DNA of 64,000 nt from positions 86,993,361-87,057,360 of the forward strand of contig NC_073691.1 of assembly GCF_029784155.1 (NCBI RefSeq), read 5' to 3'. Source of the DNA: Uranotaenia lowii (lineage: Eukaryota; Arthropoda; Insecta; Diptera; Culicidae). The notes under the pieces were generated by a model. That model saw nothing but the letters and a program-made list of their open reading frames with translations. It searched no databases and was not told where the DNA came from. Every line of letters starts with the position of its first letter. Position 1 is the stretch's first letter. Of the stretch, positions 1 to 15,878 are shown piece by piece. Made by a program: the position numbers and the translations under genes.

Positions 1-1059
1 GAATCGTTACATCCCGGATTTGAAAAATTAATCGCGAAACTCAAAACGAAATATTTTTGGCCAAGAATGACTATATACGCAAAACGCCACGTGAAAAACT
101 GTAGAACCTGCAAACAATGTAAACCTTCTACTCTAGCAACTAATCCGGAAATGGGTAAGCAGAAGAAAACCGAAAAGCCGTTTCAAATGCTCGCGATGGA
201 CTTCATCCAAAATCTTCCGAGGAGCAAGGGTGGGAATTGCCATTTGTTGGTCATGGTTGACCTTTTCTCTAAATGGACCATCTTAGCACCAATGAGAAGA
301 ATAGAGAGCAAAGAAGTCTGCCAGATAGTTGAGAACCGCTGGATGAGAAGGTACGGTACGCCAGAGATTGTCATCACGGACAACGCGTCGACTTTCTTGG
401 GAAAAGAGTTTCAGGCGCTTCTTCGGCGCAAAGGAGTGAAGCACTGGCCCAACTCTAGACATCATAGCCAGAATAACCCGGTGGAACGAGCGAACCGGAC
501 CATCAACGCGTGTTTACGAACCTACATGGCCGAAGATCAACGAGTATGGGACACGAGAGTACCGGAAATCGAGGAATTGATGAACACGACCATCCACGCA
601 TCTACGAAAATGTCACCGTACAAAATTCTATTCGGTCACGATCCGATTTCAACGGGAAATCAATACGACCTAGAACGCGACGCGAATGATACCACGATGG
701 ATGAACGTGCGGTTAGCTTGAGGCATATCAAAAGCTCAATTTATAAAATCGTTCAAGAAAATCTCGGTAAAAGTCACGAAAAACATCGCAAATCCTACAA
801 CTTGAGGCATAAGAAATTTGCACCTAACTATCAAGTAGGTCAACAAGTTTTAAAAAGAAATTTCCGATTATCCTCCGCTGTGGACCATTATAATGCTAAA
901 TATGGTCACCTCTATGTTCCTTGCAAAATTATAGCTAAATTGGGTTCCAGTTCTTATGAGCTAGCTGACTACAATGGTAAGAGTCTGGGGATATTTTCAG
1001 CTGCTGATATTCGTCCAGATGTAGATGATGAGCCATTTTCATCAGCAGAAGATACCTAA
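1..1059 (+). CDS. Ty3/gypsy retrotransposon integrase (3' part of pol, enters from left edge)
   Basis: The frame is open from base 1 and gives 352 residues, so the start lies outside the window. The first residues carry the end of an HHCC zinc-binding domain (second His in HPGF, then CRTC). The retroviral integrase core follows: a first Asp in LAMDFI, a second in ITDNAST, and a Glu in NNPVERANRT about 34 residues after the second Asp. A TKMSPYKILFG segment and a basic C-terminal tail come next. The protein would insert the cDNA of the element into the genome. No env ORF follows the stop at 1059, so this is an env-less gypsy lineage or one that lost env. There is no internal stop in the visible part. 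The clade within gypsy was not determined. Confidence 0.88.
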   Translation, partial: ESLHPGFEKLIAKLKTKYFWPRMTIYAKRHVKNCRTCKQCKPSTLATNPEMGKQKKTEKPFQMLAMDFIQNLPRSKGGNCHLLVMVDLFSKWTILAPMRRIESKEVCQIVENRWMRRYGTPEIVITDNASTFLGKEFQALLRRKGVKHWPNSRHHSQNNPVERANRTINACLRTYMAEDQRVWDTRVPEIEELMNTTIHASTKMSPYKILFGHDPISTGNQYDLERDANDTTMDERAVSLRHIKSSIYKIVQENLGKSHEKHRKSYNLRHKKFAPNYQVGQQVLKRNFRLSSAVDHYNAKYGHLYVPCKIIAKLGSSSYELADYNGKSLGIFSAADIRPDVDDEPFSSAEDT

Positions 1060-3003
1060 AAAGTCAACAAAAAGCATAAATATTGGTCGGATCACGTGAA
1101 AATATGAGCATATCGGTGACTCACCCTAGTATGTGTGGTGGTTGATCATCAGCGGCGATAGTAGGTTGGCGAATACTGGTCATCATTAGTGAGATAGCAT
1201 GAGAGGTCATGATGCTCACGTAGCATAATTTTCAACTTAGATTGTTTACAATTCGATTGCAGCAGTTTTAACTATCAATCCGATGAAGGAGTAATAATCC
1301 GGTTTGCGTGGCATTTTTTCCCAACCTAGGCCTATAGCCTGTCCGATAATTCGCAGAGGCTTTCCAAGGATGAATCATTGTGTCAATACGGTAGGATTCG
1401 CGTAGTTTTTTTTTCATGTACGATCTTCAACATGTCGGCCGATATTTCGCAGTAGTATGGTAATGATAAATCGTGGTATGATTATCCGTTTGCAATTAAA
1501 AGTCCGATGCGGCTCGACCATCAATCGAGAAGTTGGGTTGAGCGGAGTTGGTGTGTTGTCATCGCTTCCACATAGCGAAACTCATCACTCCAACGTCCAG
1601 AAGTGCTGTTATTAGCGAGTAGAGTTGAGATGAAAGGTGAGTTGTTATCGCTTCCACATAGCGAAACTCATCAATTTCACAAGTTCCATGAGTAGTGAGT
1701 TGCTTTATCTCACTCCGTCTCTGAGATTACAAATCGTAGAAGAGAGGAACGTTATGGAACCTGAAAAATAAATAAGAGTAGTTTAATTAAGTTGTATGTG
1801 TAAAATGTAGTTGTAAGTTTGAAAGCTTGAGGGATCCCAAAAGTGAAGCTTTCAAGAACAATAGAATAGGTTAGTTAGCAAATTCAGTAATAAAATCCAT
1901 GTGGTCGCTACTTACCAAACAATTAATTGTAGAATTACAGATTTTAATATCCTTCCCGGTGATGAAATGAGTTTTTTCGAGGCTTATTCCTCGAAAACCA
2001 ATTTGGCCAGTTGGTCGAATATGCCTAGAAAAAAAAAGTTCGTCAACTTAACATTTTTTAGACACATAAGATCAAAAACTTTCCGCAAAGATACACCATA
2101 ATTATCGTAGAGGCAGCTCGATCATCCTTCAAGTGGGTTTTAAACACACATGACCTTCAACAAGATGCACATATCACACTACGAGATCCGTTGAAGTATC
2201 GTCCGCGCGCGACCGCATGATTAGGAATACTGAACTGTCAAATCAAGAGATTTCTCACTCAAGTAGAGTGGTATAAAACTATCATAAATGAACTTCATCA
2301 CTTACTGCCATAAAAGTAACTCACTTCGGTGCAACAAGTCAGTCTACATTCAGACGTAAATAGCGCGTGTATGTTTATGGCAATTTTATGTTTTAAAATC
2401 TAGCTTTTAAATTATTCGTCTTTTTAATTTGTTTGTGACTGTCCAAATGTATTTGAACTTCGATAAGTTTAAATGGGTATGTTCGCAGGGCTTTGTTTAT
2501 CAAATGTGTTAGCTGTTTGAAAAGTTTGTGAAATAAAATTACGATCGTTTAAAGGCAAAATAAATAATTAAACTTTGTTTAATCATTTATTTTCGTCGGG
2601 GCGGAGTAAAGTGTAACCGTTTGTTACAACATTCTTGTTGTTTTTAAATTGGTACATTGTAAAGTTGAGTGAATGTTCATTTGTTTTATTTCTTGTTAGG
2701 GTTAAATAAAATATTGTTAGATTTAAATTAGAATAAGAACATAATTTGTTAATACACTCGACAACATGGCACAAAGTGGGTTGAATGCAATGGGAAAATT
2801 CTTTCTTTTGCAAATGGAAGGAGATTGCATGCAACATCGTTGGTCGAGGAAAATGGTTGCGGCGTTAATGCTTTGATACTGGCGCGATTTTGCCAAAGCA
2901 CAAAAGGGGTGATTTCATTTCAGTTTGACCGGCAACGGTCATTAGTAAAACAGGCGTGAGTGTGATCAAACCGATAAGGTGGAGTAAGAAAGTGGTGGAA
3001 AAG
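1060..3003. other. Non-coding 3' region downstream of gypsy integrase
   Basis: No convincing ORF is seen. Two copies of a ~30-bp motif (core TCGCTTCCACATAGCGAAAC) lie at 1557-1588 and 1644-1673. They probably belong to the 3' untranslated part of the gypsy element that ends at 1059. The purine-rich stretch just before 3004 could be its polypurine tract. Confidence 0.45.
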
Positions 3004-3900
3004 TGTCACGGTGGCCATCTTGGACTACTTGCAGGGCACCAGCCTTATTCAGGTAGAGTTGAACCTGCTCCACATACCAGTGGCCAACACTTACCTTGTT
3101 GAATTTCCTTTCATAGGACCTTTTTTCCGTTTAATAAAAAACCCTTTCTCGCCACTCGAGCGGCAAGCCGTTTGAGTAGCCCCGATCACACTCTTCGGCC
3201 TAGTGGGCCCAGTAGCCCACTACGTCTAACCCGTTAAAGAGCGTCGAGATCCTCTGGTCTGCGGGCCATAAGTTGCTAAGGAGGATTATCCCTCGGGTCG
3301 GGGAAGACCCGATTCTAAATCCCAAGGAGGGTCCTTCTCGTTCCTACCAAACAGGTCAGCCTGGGTAGGTCGATTACGTCAAGGAAGGAAGCGCCTGTGA
3401 GATCCCCCCCCCCACTCCACGTTAGAGTCAGTAGAGTTTTCCCGAAGACTGACTCTTCAAGCCACCATTTTGTTCGGCGGTTGGACCAACGCGTCATCGC
3501 TGATCGCCAACATCGTAGCTACCACCCAGTTCAGCATCCAGCGACCAGCAGCGGAGAAGCAGCAGCGAGCGCTCGCCGGCCGACAGCAGCAGCAGAAGCA
3601 GAAAGATAAGTGCACAAACCCCATTCACCCACACTACACATTACAAAAATACACACTTTAATATTGAAATAGACCGGTTTTATTTTCCTTCAGTAGATTT
3701 CATTTTCTTTCAATAAATAACTCATTTTCTTACAATACAGTTTTATAATTTTTATGAGACAAAACAAACGAGCCTTTGCTGTACCATTGAACTCGTAGCC
3801 CCTCCAATTACCCTGTGGTTCGCCGACTCTGAGACTAAGTCAAAGAGTCTCGTGCCACTGAGCTAGCACATTCCTAGTACTCATAAATAGTTTCCTAACA
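3004..3900 (+). repeat. Putative 3' LTR of the left gypsy element
   Basis: The segment starts TGTCACGG after a purine-rich run and ends CCTAACA. It contains AATAAA-type signals near 3130 and 3712, and a GC-richer block at 3160-3610 that differs from its surroundings. No second LTR lies in the window, so both borders are inferences. A tRNA-like stretch at 3784-3865 inside this range may belong to a separate SINE, which would move the right border. Confidence 0.3.
3775..3880 (-). repeat. tRNA-like sequence, possible SINE head
   Basis: On the minus strand there is an A-box match TAGCTCAGTGG (3855-3865). It is followed by a 6-bp hairpin, GAGACT paired with AGTCTC (3831-3851), at the anticodon-arm position, and a weak B-box GAGTTCAATGG (3784-3794). 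The spacing is longer than in a normal tRNA and no acceptor stem closes. This suggests a tRNA-derived repeat or chance, not a working tRNA gene. Confidence 0.3.
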
Positions 3901-4110
3901 GTTTCAAGCCTCGGAACCGGCTATACAGCTTATGGGCTCTGGAACTAGCAAAAATTTAGTGTTTGAAGTGTGTTTTGAATGACTCATCACCAGGCAACAC
4001 TTTCAGTTTATCGGAGAAAAAAAAAATTGGAAATTTCAGCGATCTACCCTTAGTTTTTCGCTGTTTGAAAATTAAAAATGCTGGTATGAGACTTGATTCC
4101 TTGATGACCC

Positions 4111-6636
<2,526 letters not shown>

Positions 6637-6659
6637 ATATATATATATATATATATATA
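6637..6659. repeat. (AT)n remnant between two insertions
   Basis: This short AT tract separates the foldback element from the Tc1 transposon. It provides the TA target of each. Confidence 0.9.
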
Positions 6660-8302
6660 CAGTGGTGTTCGAAATAATAGCAGCGCAAGTGAAGCGCATC
6701 GAATTATACTGCGTACTTGTATGAGTGTTGTCCTCTGCTAACATATGTTACGCACGTTAGTGTATTGATGAGTGATGAGTGCAACGCTCGACTATTTCGA
6801 TGCACTACGCACTTGTTTACTTTATTCGGTTGCCATTTTGAAAACATATCGTTTTTGGGCTGTTCGAAAAAATAGCAGCACAGGTTTCAAAGTGCACTAA
6901 ATCGCTGCAGTTTTGAAGAAATTCATTATTTTCGATGTGAATTTGTTGTGGTAAGAAACATAAAGGTTCCATGATGAGTTTTGGTTGATTAGACATTACC
7001 AAAAATCTGCAATATTTCAGCAAAATGGGTCGCTCGAAACATTGTACGTTCGAAAAACGAAATCACATCAAACGACTGATTGCAAGCGGAAAAACATATC
7101 GTGAAGTTCAGGAACTGCTTAACTGTTCTGCGAAAAAGGTATACAATGCATTGCACTGGAAGGAAAAGGGTGAAACTCGTGGCAGGAAGCGAGCAACAGC
7201 TTCACGAACTGACCGGAAGATGATTCGGTTGGTGAAAATGCAACCACACATCTCATCAAGAGCACTGAAACAAGAGTTGGATCTTCCCATCAGTACCTCA
7301 ACAGTAAGGAAACGTCTGATTGAAGCTGAATTGCAAGCTAGAAGCCCGAGGAAAGTTCCCCTACTAACTTCACGACATATTCATAACCGCTTGAACTTCG
7401 CCAACTCTCACGTCAATTGGCCCATCCAAAAATGGCGTAACATTTTGTGGACTGATGAAAGCAAAGTAGAGTTGTTTGGTTCCAGCGGTAGGCGAATGTT
7501 CGTCAGACGTCCTCCAGGTGCAGAATTCCAACCCCAGTACACCGTGAAAACGGTTAAACATGGTGGTGCCAAAATCATGGTGTGGGGATGTTTTTCGTAC
7601 CACGGTGTTGGGCCCATCCATCGTATAGATGGTATCATGGACGCAGTTGGTTACGTGGAAATTCTGCAGAATATCATGCTACCATACGCAGAAGAGGAAA
7701 TGCCCTTGAAATGGATCTTCCAACAGGACAATGACCCTAAACATACCAGCAGACGAGCAAAAGCGTGGTTCCGGGACAATAACATTGATGTGATGGATTG
7801 GCCGGCTCAATCGCCGGACCTCAATCCTATCGAAAATTTGTGGGGAGACATCAAAAAGGCAGTTTTCGAGGCAAAACCGACAAATGCAGAGCAACTATGG
7901 GTTGTAGTTCGCCGTGCATGGTCAGAAATACCTGTCATACGGTGCCAAAAGCTTGTGGACTCTATGTCACGCCGTTGCGCTGCAGTGATCAGAAATAACG
8001 GGTACACTACGAAGTATTGATGTCATAAATGACTTTCACATAGAGAAAGACTTGGTAGGAATTCATTATTTGTTTTTAAAAAATATTTTATTTCTTGCTG
8101 CTATTATTTCGAACAGGGCAAAAATTATTTTTTTATTATTCTCAGCCTGCAATTGATATTCTGATCCTAAATCTTTTGTATTTTTAATGTACCACTAATA
8201 TGCTTACTAAACCAAGAGAGAATTGAAATAAAAGTGACAATACAGAAAAATGCCTAAATCATTTAAACAATTTCCGAGCCGCTGCTATTATTTCGAACAC
8301 CA

Positions 8303-8305
<3 letters not shown>
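6660..8305 (+). mobile_element. Complete Tc1-like transposon, IR/DR type, TA target
   Basis: The outer inverted repeats begin CAGTGGTGTTCGAAATAATA (6660) and end with its reverse complement at 8305, each flanked by TA. A second, inner copy of the repeat core lies at 6860-6880 on the left and 8096-8116 on the right. This gives the two-repeats-per-end layout (IR/DR) known from several Tc1 families. The element carries one intact transposase ORF. Confidence 0.92.
7025..8020 (+). CDS. Tc1-like transposase (DD34E)
   Basis: The ORF is 331 aa, intact, and starts MGRSKHCTFEK. The N-terminal ~110 residues form a paired-type helix-turn-helix DNA-binding region that would bind the terminal repeats. The catalytic triad is Asp144 (WTDES), Asp235 (QQDNDPKH) and Glu270 (NPIENLWG). 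The 34 residues between the second Asp and the Glu are diagnostic of Tc1-like enzymes. Length is normal for the family (about 340 aa). It cuts the element out and inserts it at TA. The intact frame and clear terminal repeats suggest a recent, possibly still competent copy; activity is an inference. Confidence 0.93.
   Translation: MGRSKHCTFEKRNHIKRLIASGKTYREVQELLNCSAKKVYNALHWKEKGETRGRKRATASRTDRKMIRLVKMQPHISSRALKQELDLPISTSTVRKRLIEAELQARSPRKVPLLTSRHIHNRLNFANSHVNWPIQKWRNILWTDESKVELFGSSGRRMFVRRPPGAEFQPQYTVKTVKHGGAKIMVWGCFSYHGVGPIHRIDGIMDAVGYVEILQNIMLPYAEEEMPLKWIFQQDNDPKHTSRRAKAWFRDNNIDVMDWPAQSPDLNPIENLWGDIKKAVFEAKPTNAEQLWVVVRRAWSEIPVIRCQKLVDSMSRRCAAVIRNNGYTTKY

Positions 8306-8353
<48 letters not shown>
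8306..8353. repeat. (AT)n remnant
   Basis: An AT tract lies between the Tc1 element and the Helitron. Its last base, A at 8353, directly precedes the TC start of the Helitron. Confidence 0.9.
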
Positions 8354-10835
<2,482 letters not shown>

Positions 10836-12417
10836 GCTCCCTCCGTAAGTCCCAAACGTCTCGGTTGGGGCATTTCTGCGTCCGTTGCGATCTGGAATTT
10901 TGCTAGCTTTTCTTTGAATTTCTTCAAGCCGAAACTCACCAGTAGAATCATCACTATGGCGAAAAAGCTTAGTGATGCATTTTGAACAGTTTGCTTGGAT
11001 TCGAGACTTTCCAAGTGTCTTCTGTTTTTCAGGTGCAGTTCTTTAATTTCCGAATAATTGGTGTGCGGTTCAACGTACACGGGCGATATTTTTTCTGCTT
11101 GTATAGGCAGAATCGTCTTCTGCCGAAACTCGATTTCATAGTTCTCATATAGCTCGTTTTTTATTCTTACTGAGCAATTGTGAAATAGAATTGTATGAAT
11201 TCCCGTGAGAACTTTATCGTAGATTCCACAGGTGCTGTTCAAGGTGACATTGCGGTTGTTGGCTATCACCAATAGTGTGCCTGGTGTAATTTGCCTGACT
11301 TCCGTTGTCGCAGCTTTTTCTGTCATATCGCATGCTCCATGTTGAGCTCGGACTATTGAACTTTCGCATTGATTATTGCTGATGTCAATAATTTGGGTTC
11401 TCTCACAAATTTGGACTTTGTCGTTTCCACGGCATGGTGAAATGGTGGCTAGCGTTTGCTCCGAGTTCGCAAAAACCGTACGATGATTGATTTTGAATGT
11501 CCGGTTGGAGATTGGTAAGGGTTCGATTACGAATTCCTGATACTTGGTTGGAAGGAGTCTGGGAATGTTCACCGAGATGATAAGAGTTGATCCTTTATAG
11601 ATGACCGTTGTAGTGAGGATATCGTCGATGTTGTCCAGATGGTGTATCTCCACGCCTTGATTGTTTAGTTCGTTTACAATTGTTTTGATTTCTTTATTCG
11701 AGAGGATTTGCCTACTTATAATGTTAAGTTTTGCAAGCATAATCGCGTATTCTATAGATTTTAGTGAGTCTAGAAGTATATCGGTTTTGAATATCAAGGC
11801 TATTCTTTGATTTTCAGTTATCACGTTATCGCTAGTTTGGAGAAAATTTCTCAAAAGGTTTTGTTGAATTTTTATGTCGTTGTTCACAAGGTTTATCCTA
11901 TTTTCAAATTTGGAATTGATTTTTATTTGTCTATTATTTTGTTTTATTAATCCTGCTTGCGATTTCCTTAGGCTGTCTAAATCTGAGTTTATAATTCTTA
12001 AATCCTCTGCGTCTAAATTTCCTGATACAAATTTAATTACACTTCCAAGGGTTTCAATTGCACGTTTTGATCTAAATGAATTTATATTGAAAGGGTTAAA
12101 TGTAAATCTGATTTCTCTTAATTTTGTTTGTAAAATTTCTGACAATTCACTAGATGAGTTTTTAAGTTGTTGAGACACATTTTCAAGGATAGAAATGGAC
12201 ATTTCAAATTGTGGTAATTCGATAATATGTAAGAGTCTATCATATCCTGCGATTATCCTCCCTTCTCCTCTTTGAAGAATCAACGCTCCTGCGTTGTTCG
12301 TTATATCGTGAATTTGAACATATTGACAATTTATTGTTCTTATTACGATCAGAATTACGAGGTAACTCAAGTGAGACATTATGCTGTGGGGTAAAAAGAG
12401 TTTGTTAAGTGCAAAAT

Positions 12418-15400
12418 TTAATTTTTCCTAAGTTTTTTCAATTTTGATTTATGAATTACAATATTCCTATGATCAGTAAAAGTTTTACGTTTGTCTTGTA
12501 AGACCTTAACTTTTTTGTATCTTCTACGTTTTTTGTTCCTGATTCCTTGTATTCTGTTGTACAAGCTTTGGTCTGTTTCAAAGTTTGGTTCAGGGGATCT
12601 ATTTTTGTTGTGTTGGTCTATAGTTTGTTTTTGATATTTTTCTAGTCGTTCTACGACTTCATCGAAAATTTTATTTCTATTTTCCAAAATGAGTTCAAGA
12701 TTTAGGGGTCGTTCTTCTCCTTCTTTAATGCCATAAAATATTTCTAGAGGTTTAAGTTTTGTTGCAGAATGAATGGTTGTATTATAAAGTGTTGTGGCAA
12801 TTAGATATTTCTGTTTGTCAGGAATGTCATCATACTTATCTTTGATGCAAAGAAAAATTTCACTCAGGGTGGAATGGAATTTTTCAACGATGCCGTTTAC
12901 TTGGCTGTTATTGGGTGGTACAAAATAAAGTTCTGATTTAAGTCTGTTAAGTAGACTTCGAATTTCAATGGATCGAAATGCTGGTTCGTTGTCACAAACA
13001 ATAAATTTAGGGGTGCCAAAGGTCGAAATAATTTTGATCAGAGCCTTTTTTATGTCTGGTATTGATCTGGATTTTATGGGAGTTAGGACAGCAAAGCGAG
13101 AAAGTTTGTCTACTGTAGAGATGAAAAGGTTTGGTTGGGAAATGAAAATATCCATGTGGACTATGTCTAGGGGTTTTTTGGGAATAGGTGTAGAAGCAAA
13201 GGAAATTTTGTACGGGATCCGTTCATACTTATTCTCAAGGCATGTTGTGCAGAGATTTATGTATGTGCGAATCTTATTCCGCATTTTTGGGAAATAAAAC
13301 CTTTTAATTATTACTTTCTGGTTTTCTTCCACACCCCTGTGGGCACGTTGATGTGTATTTTCGATAATGGCATCCTGTTCTTCTGTGCTTCTGAGGTCCT
13401 GTAATAAACATTGCGTTAGTATAACTTTAAAGGTTTTGTTTCGAGAAAAATAGTTTTTATAAGTGATTTGGAGGGTATTTAACAAGGATTCGGGGCAAAG
13501 TATACCTGTTATCCTGGATGGGTGTAAGAAGTCCTTAAACATTCTTATGAAGAATGGTACGCCAAATACCACTTTGGTTAAGGTTCTTCTGAAAATTCCT
13601 GGGAAAATTTCTTCAAACTCTTCTGATTCTTGGTCTCCTTGTTTCAGAAGAATTTGGTTTCTATAAATATTCAGAGGTAGTTCTGTCATTTTCAAGAAAT
13701 CTTCATTATCCGATTCTGCAGAATGGGCAGTGATATCTGAAGAGCTTTCGTCATCACTTTGATCATTATTGTGCAGATCTCCTGTTAGATTTCCTTCTAG
13801 ATTACCTTCCAAATTTATTCTGGACAGACCGTCGGCGACGACGTTTTGTTTACCGGGTCTGAATTTAATTTCAAAGTTATATTCCTTTAATCTTAGAGAC
13901 CATCTCGCGAGTTTTCCGTGAGGGTCTTTGAGGTTTAAGGCGTATGTTAATGGCTGATGGTCCGTGTAGAGGATAAATTTTCTTCCATAAACGTATGGTC
14001 GAAAATACTTACACGCCCAATCTATGGCTAAAAGTTCTTTTTCAATTGTACTATATTTCTCTTCACTTTTCGATAAGGTTCGAGAAGCAAAGGCAATGGG
14101 CTTATCTTGTCCAATTGGTCCTTGAGACAAGACCGCTCCTACGGCATATTTTGAGGCATCCGTCGTTAACACAAATTGCTTCGTGAAATCTGGATATATC
14201 AAAATTTGGCTGCTTGTAAGGATCTTTTTACATTTCTCAAATGCTGATATGAATTCGGGCGTATGAGTAACACGCTCTCCCTTTCTCAACTGTTGAGTTA
14301 AAGGTTTGGCTATCCTGGCAAAGTCACGAATGAATTTGCGATAGTAACCGAGAATTCCTAAGAAAGCTCTCAGGTCCTTTTCGGTGTTGGGCAAAGTCCA
14401 TTCTTTTATTGCCTTGGTTTTGTCCGGGTTAGGTTTTACACCTTCGGGTGTCACGACGTGTCCCAGAAAAGCTACTTCCTTATGTAAAAACTCACTTTTG
14501 TCTAATTGGACCTTCATATTGAATTTCTTCAAAGTATTGAAGATTTTTCCCAGATTCTCCAAGTGTTCTTGAAGGCTGGTTGAATAGACGATTATGTCGT
14601 CCATATAGACCAAGCATATTTTTCCGATATGATCACGGAGTATGTTATCCATAACTCTTTGAAAAGTTGATGGAGCGTTTCGGAGGCCAAAGGGCATCCT
14701 GACAAATTCGTATAAACCGTGATCAACGCTAAATGCCGTCTTCGGTATGTCTTTCTCATGTACTTCGATCTGATGAAACCCTGAGGCTAGATCGAGCGTT
14801 GAGAAATACATGCATTTCCCTAATTTGTCTAATATCTCAGTGATATTAGGAATAGGGTACCGGTCGCTAATAGTTTTTTCATTTAGCTTCCTGTAATCAA
14901 TCACCAATCGCCATTTCTTCAAGCCAGAAGCATCGACCTTTTTGGGGACGATCCAAATGGGTGAGGACCATGGGGAGACTGATGGCCTTATGATGCCTTG
15001 GTCCAGCATCTTTGAAATCTGTCGTTGTACTTCTTCCTTGTGACAGAAGGGATAACGATAGGATTTCGTGTATACCGGTAGGTCATCGGTTGTGTTAATG
15101 CGATGTTTGATCGCGTTAGTAAAGCTGAGCTTTTGACCATCTTGATGAAAAATATCATCGTACTGAATCAGAAGTTCAGTCAGTTTCTTTTTTTCCTCAG
15201 AGTTCAAATGACTCAATCTCAATTGTGGAAGCAATGAACTTTTGTTCGTTTTTCCACCTTTGAGAGGAAGTTTAGAAGCTGTCGCTTCGACATGATTTAT
15301 TTCGCCAATTGAAATATTTCGCTTTAATTTAACTGTTTCGTCCAATGTGTTACTTAACAACACATTAGCAAGGTTGTCATTTGCAGAATATAATCCTGCT

Positions 15401-15858
15401 AACAAAAATACGCCAGGGTGAATTTCGCGATCATCTTCAATGCAAAAATCTCCATTTTCCAAAGTCTCAATCGGAATAATGTTTATCTCGTTTGCATTGA
15501 GAGTAAACGATTTTTGAGGATACTTTTTATACATTTTGATCCTCTCACCCGAAATTTTTAGTTCGTTTGAAGCAGTTAAAATCTCAGCTCCCATTTGTCT
15601 GAGTGCTTCATAGCCTATCAACCCATCAAAGAAAGGATGGAAGTCGAAGACAAAAAAAAAGAGTTTATTATTTTGAATTTGTGGAAAGGGGTTGAATTCC
15701 ACGAATTTGTCAACTGTATGCAGGCCACTAATGTTACGCACTTTTGCTGCATTAGTCGTCCTACACTTTTCAATATTTACATGATTCTTGCTAATATAAT
15801 TTTTGTTGGCACCAGTGTCCACCAAAAATTTTAATTGTCCTTTAGAGGTTTGAATCAT
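12418..15858 (-). CDS. pol: Errantivirus Pol polyprotein (protease, RT, RNase H, integrase)
   Basis: 1146 aa from the first ATG; the frame extends slightly upstream into the gag overlap. In order: aspartic protease (Asp14 in VDTGANK), reverse transcriptase with YMDD at 418-421, RNase H (LTTDASKYAVG), HHCC zinc domain (HQRAH ... CTTC), and integrase core with Asp in HMDIF, Asp in CDNEP and Glu992 in GIVEKF. It lies in the -1 frame relative to the end of gag, as in gypsy and 17.6, with an A-rich stretch near 15880 as the likely slip site. It copies genomic RNA into DNA and inserts it. No internal stop; all key residues visible. Confidence 0.96.
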   Translation of the reverse strand: MIQTSKGQLKFLVDTGANKNYISKNHVNIEKCRTTNAAKVRNISGLHTVDKFVEFNPFPQIQNNKLFFFVFDFHPFFDGLIGYEALRQMGAEILTASNELKISGERIKMYKKYPQKSFTLNANEINIIPIETLENGDFCIEDDREIHPGVFLLAGLYSANDNLANVLLSNTLDETVKLKRNISIGEINHVEATASKLPLKGGKTNKSSLLPQLRLSHLNSEEKKKLTELLIQYDDIFHQDGQKLSFTNAIKHRINTTDDLPVYTKSYRYPFCHKEEVQRQISKMLDQGIIRPSVSPWSSPIWIVPKKVDASGLKKWRLVIDYRKLNEKTISDRYPIPNITEILDKLGKCMYFSTLDLASGFHQIEVHEKDIPKTAFSVDHGLYEFVRMPFGLRNAPSTFQRVMDNILRDHIGKICLVYMDDIIVYSTSLQEHLENLGKIFNTLKKFNMKVQLDKSEFLHKEVAFLGHVVTPEGVKPNPDKTKAIKEWTLPNTEKDLRAFLGILGYYRKFIRDFARIAKPLTQQLRKGERVTHTPEFISAFEKCKKILTSSQILIYPDFTKQFVLTTDASKYAVGAVLSQGPIGQDKPIAFASRTLSKSEEKYSTIEKELLAIDWACKYFRPYVYGRKFILYTDHQPLTYALNLKDPHGKLARWSLRLKEYNFEIKFRPGKQNVVADGLSRINLEGNLEGNLTGDLHNNDQSDDESSSDITAHSAESDNEDFLKMTELPLNIYRNQILLKQGDQESEEFEEIFPGIFRRTLTKVVFGVPFFIRMFKDFLHPSRITGILCPESLLNTLQITYKNYFSRNKTFKVILTQCLLQDLRSTEEQDAIIENTHQRAHRGVEENQKVIIKRFYFPKMRNKIRTYINLCTTCLENKYERIPYKISFASTPIPKKPLDIVHMDIFISQPNLFISTVDKLSRFAVLTPIKSRSIPDIKKALIKIISTFGTPKFIVCDNEPAFRSIEIRSLLNRLKSELYFVPPNNSQVNGIVEKFHSTLSEIFLCIKDKYDDIPDKQKYLIATTLYNTTIHSATKLKPLEIFYGIKEGEERPLNLELILENRNKIFDEVVERLEKYQKQTIDQHNKNRSPEPNFETDQSLYNRIQGIRNKKRRRYKKVKVLQDKRKTFTDHRNIVIHKSKLKKLRKN

Positions 15859-15878
15859 GACATAAGGGATAAAATTGT

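Noticed and set aside
3784..3865. Functional tRNA gene
   Set aside because: A box and one hairpin fit, but the arm spacing is wrong and no acceptor stem forms.
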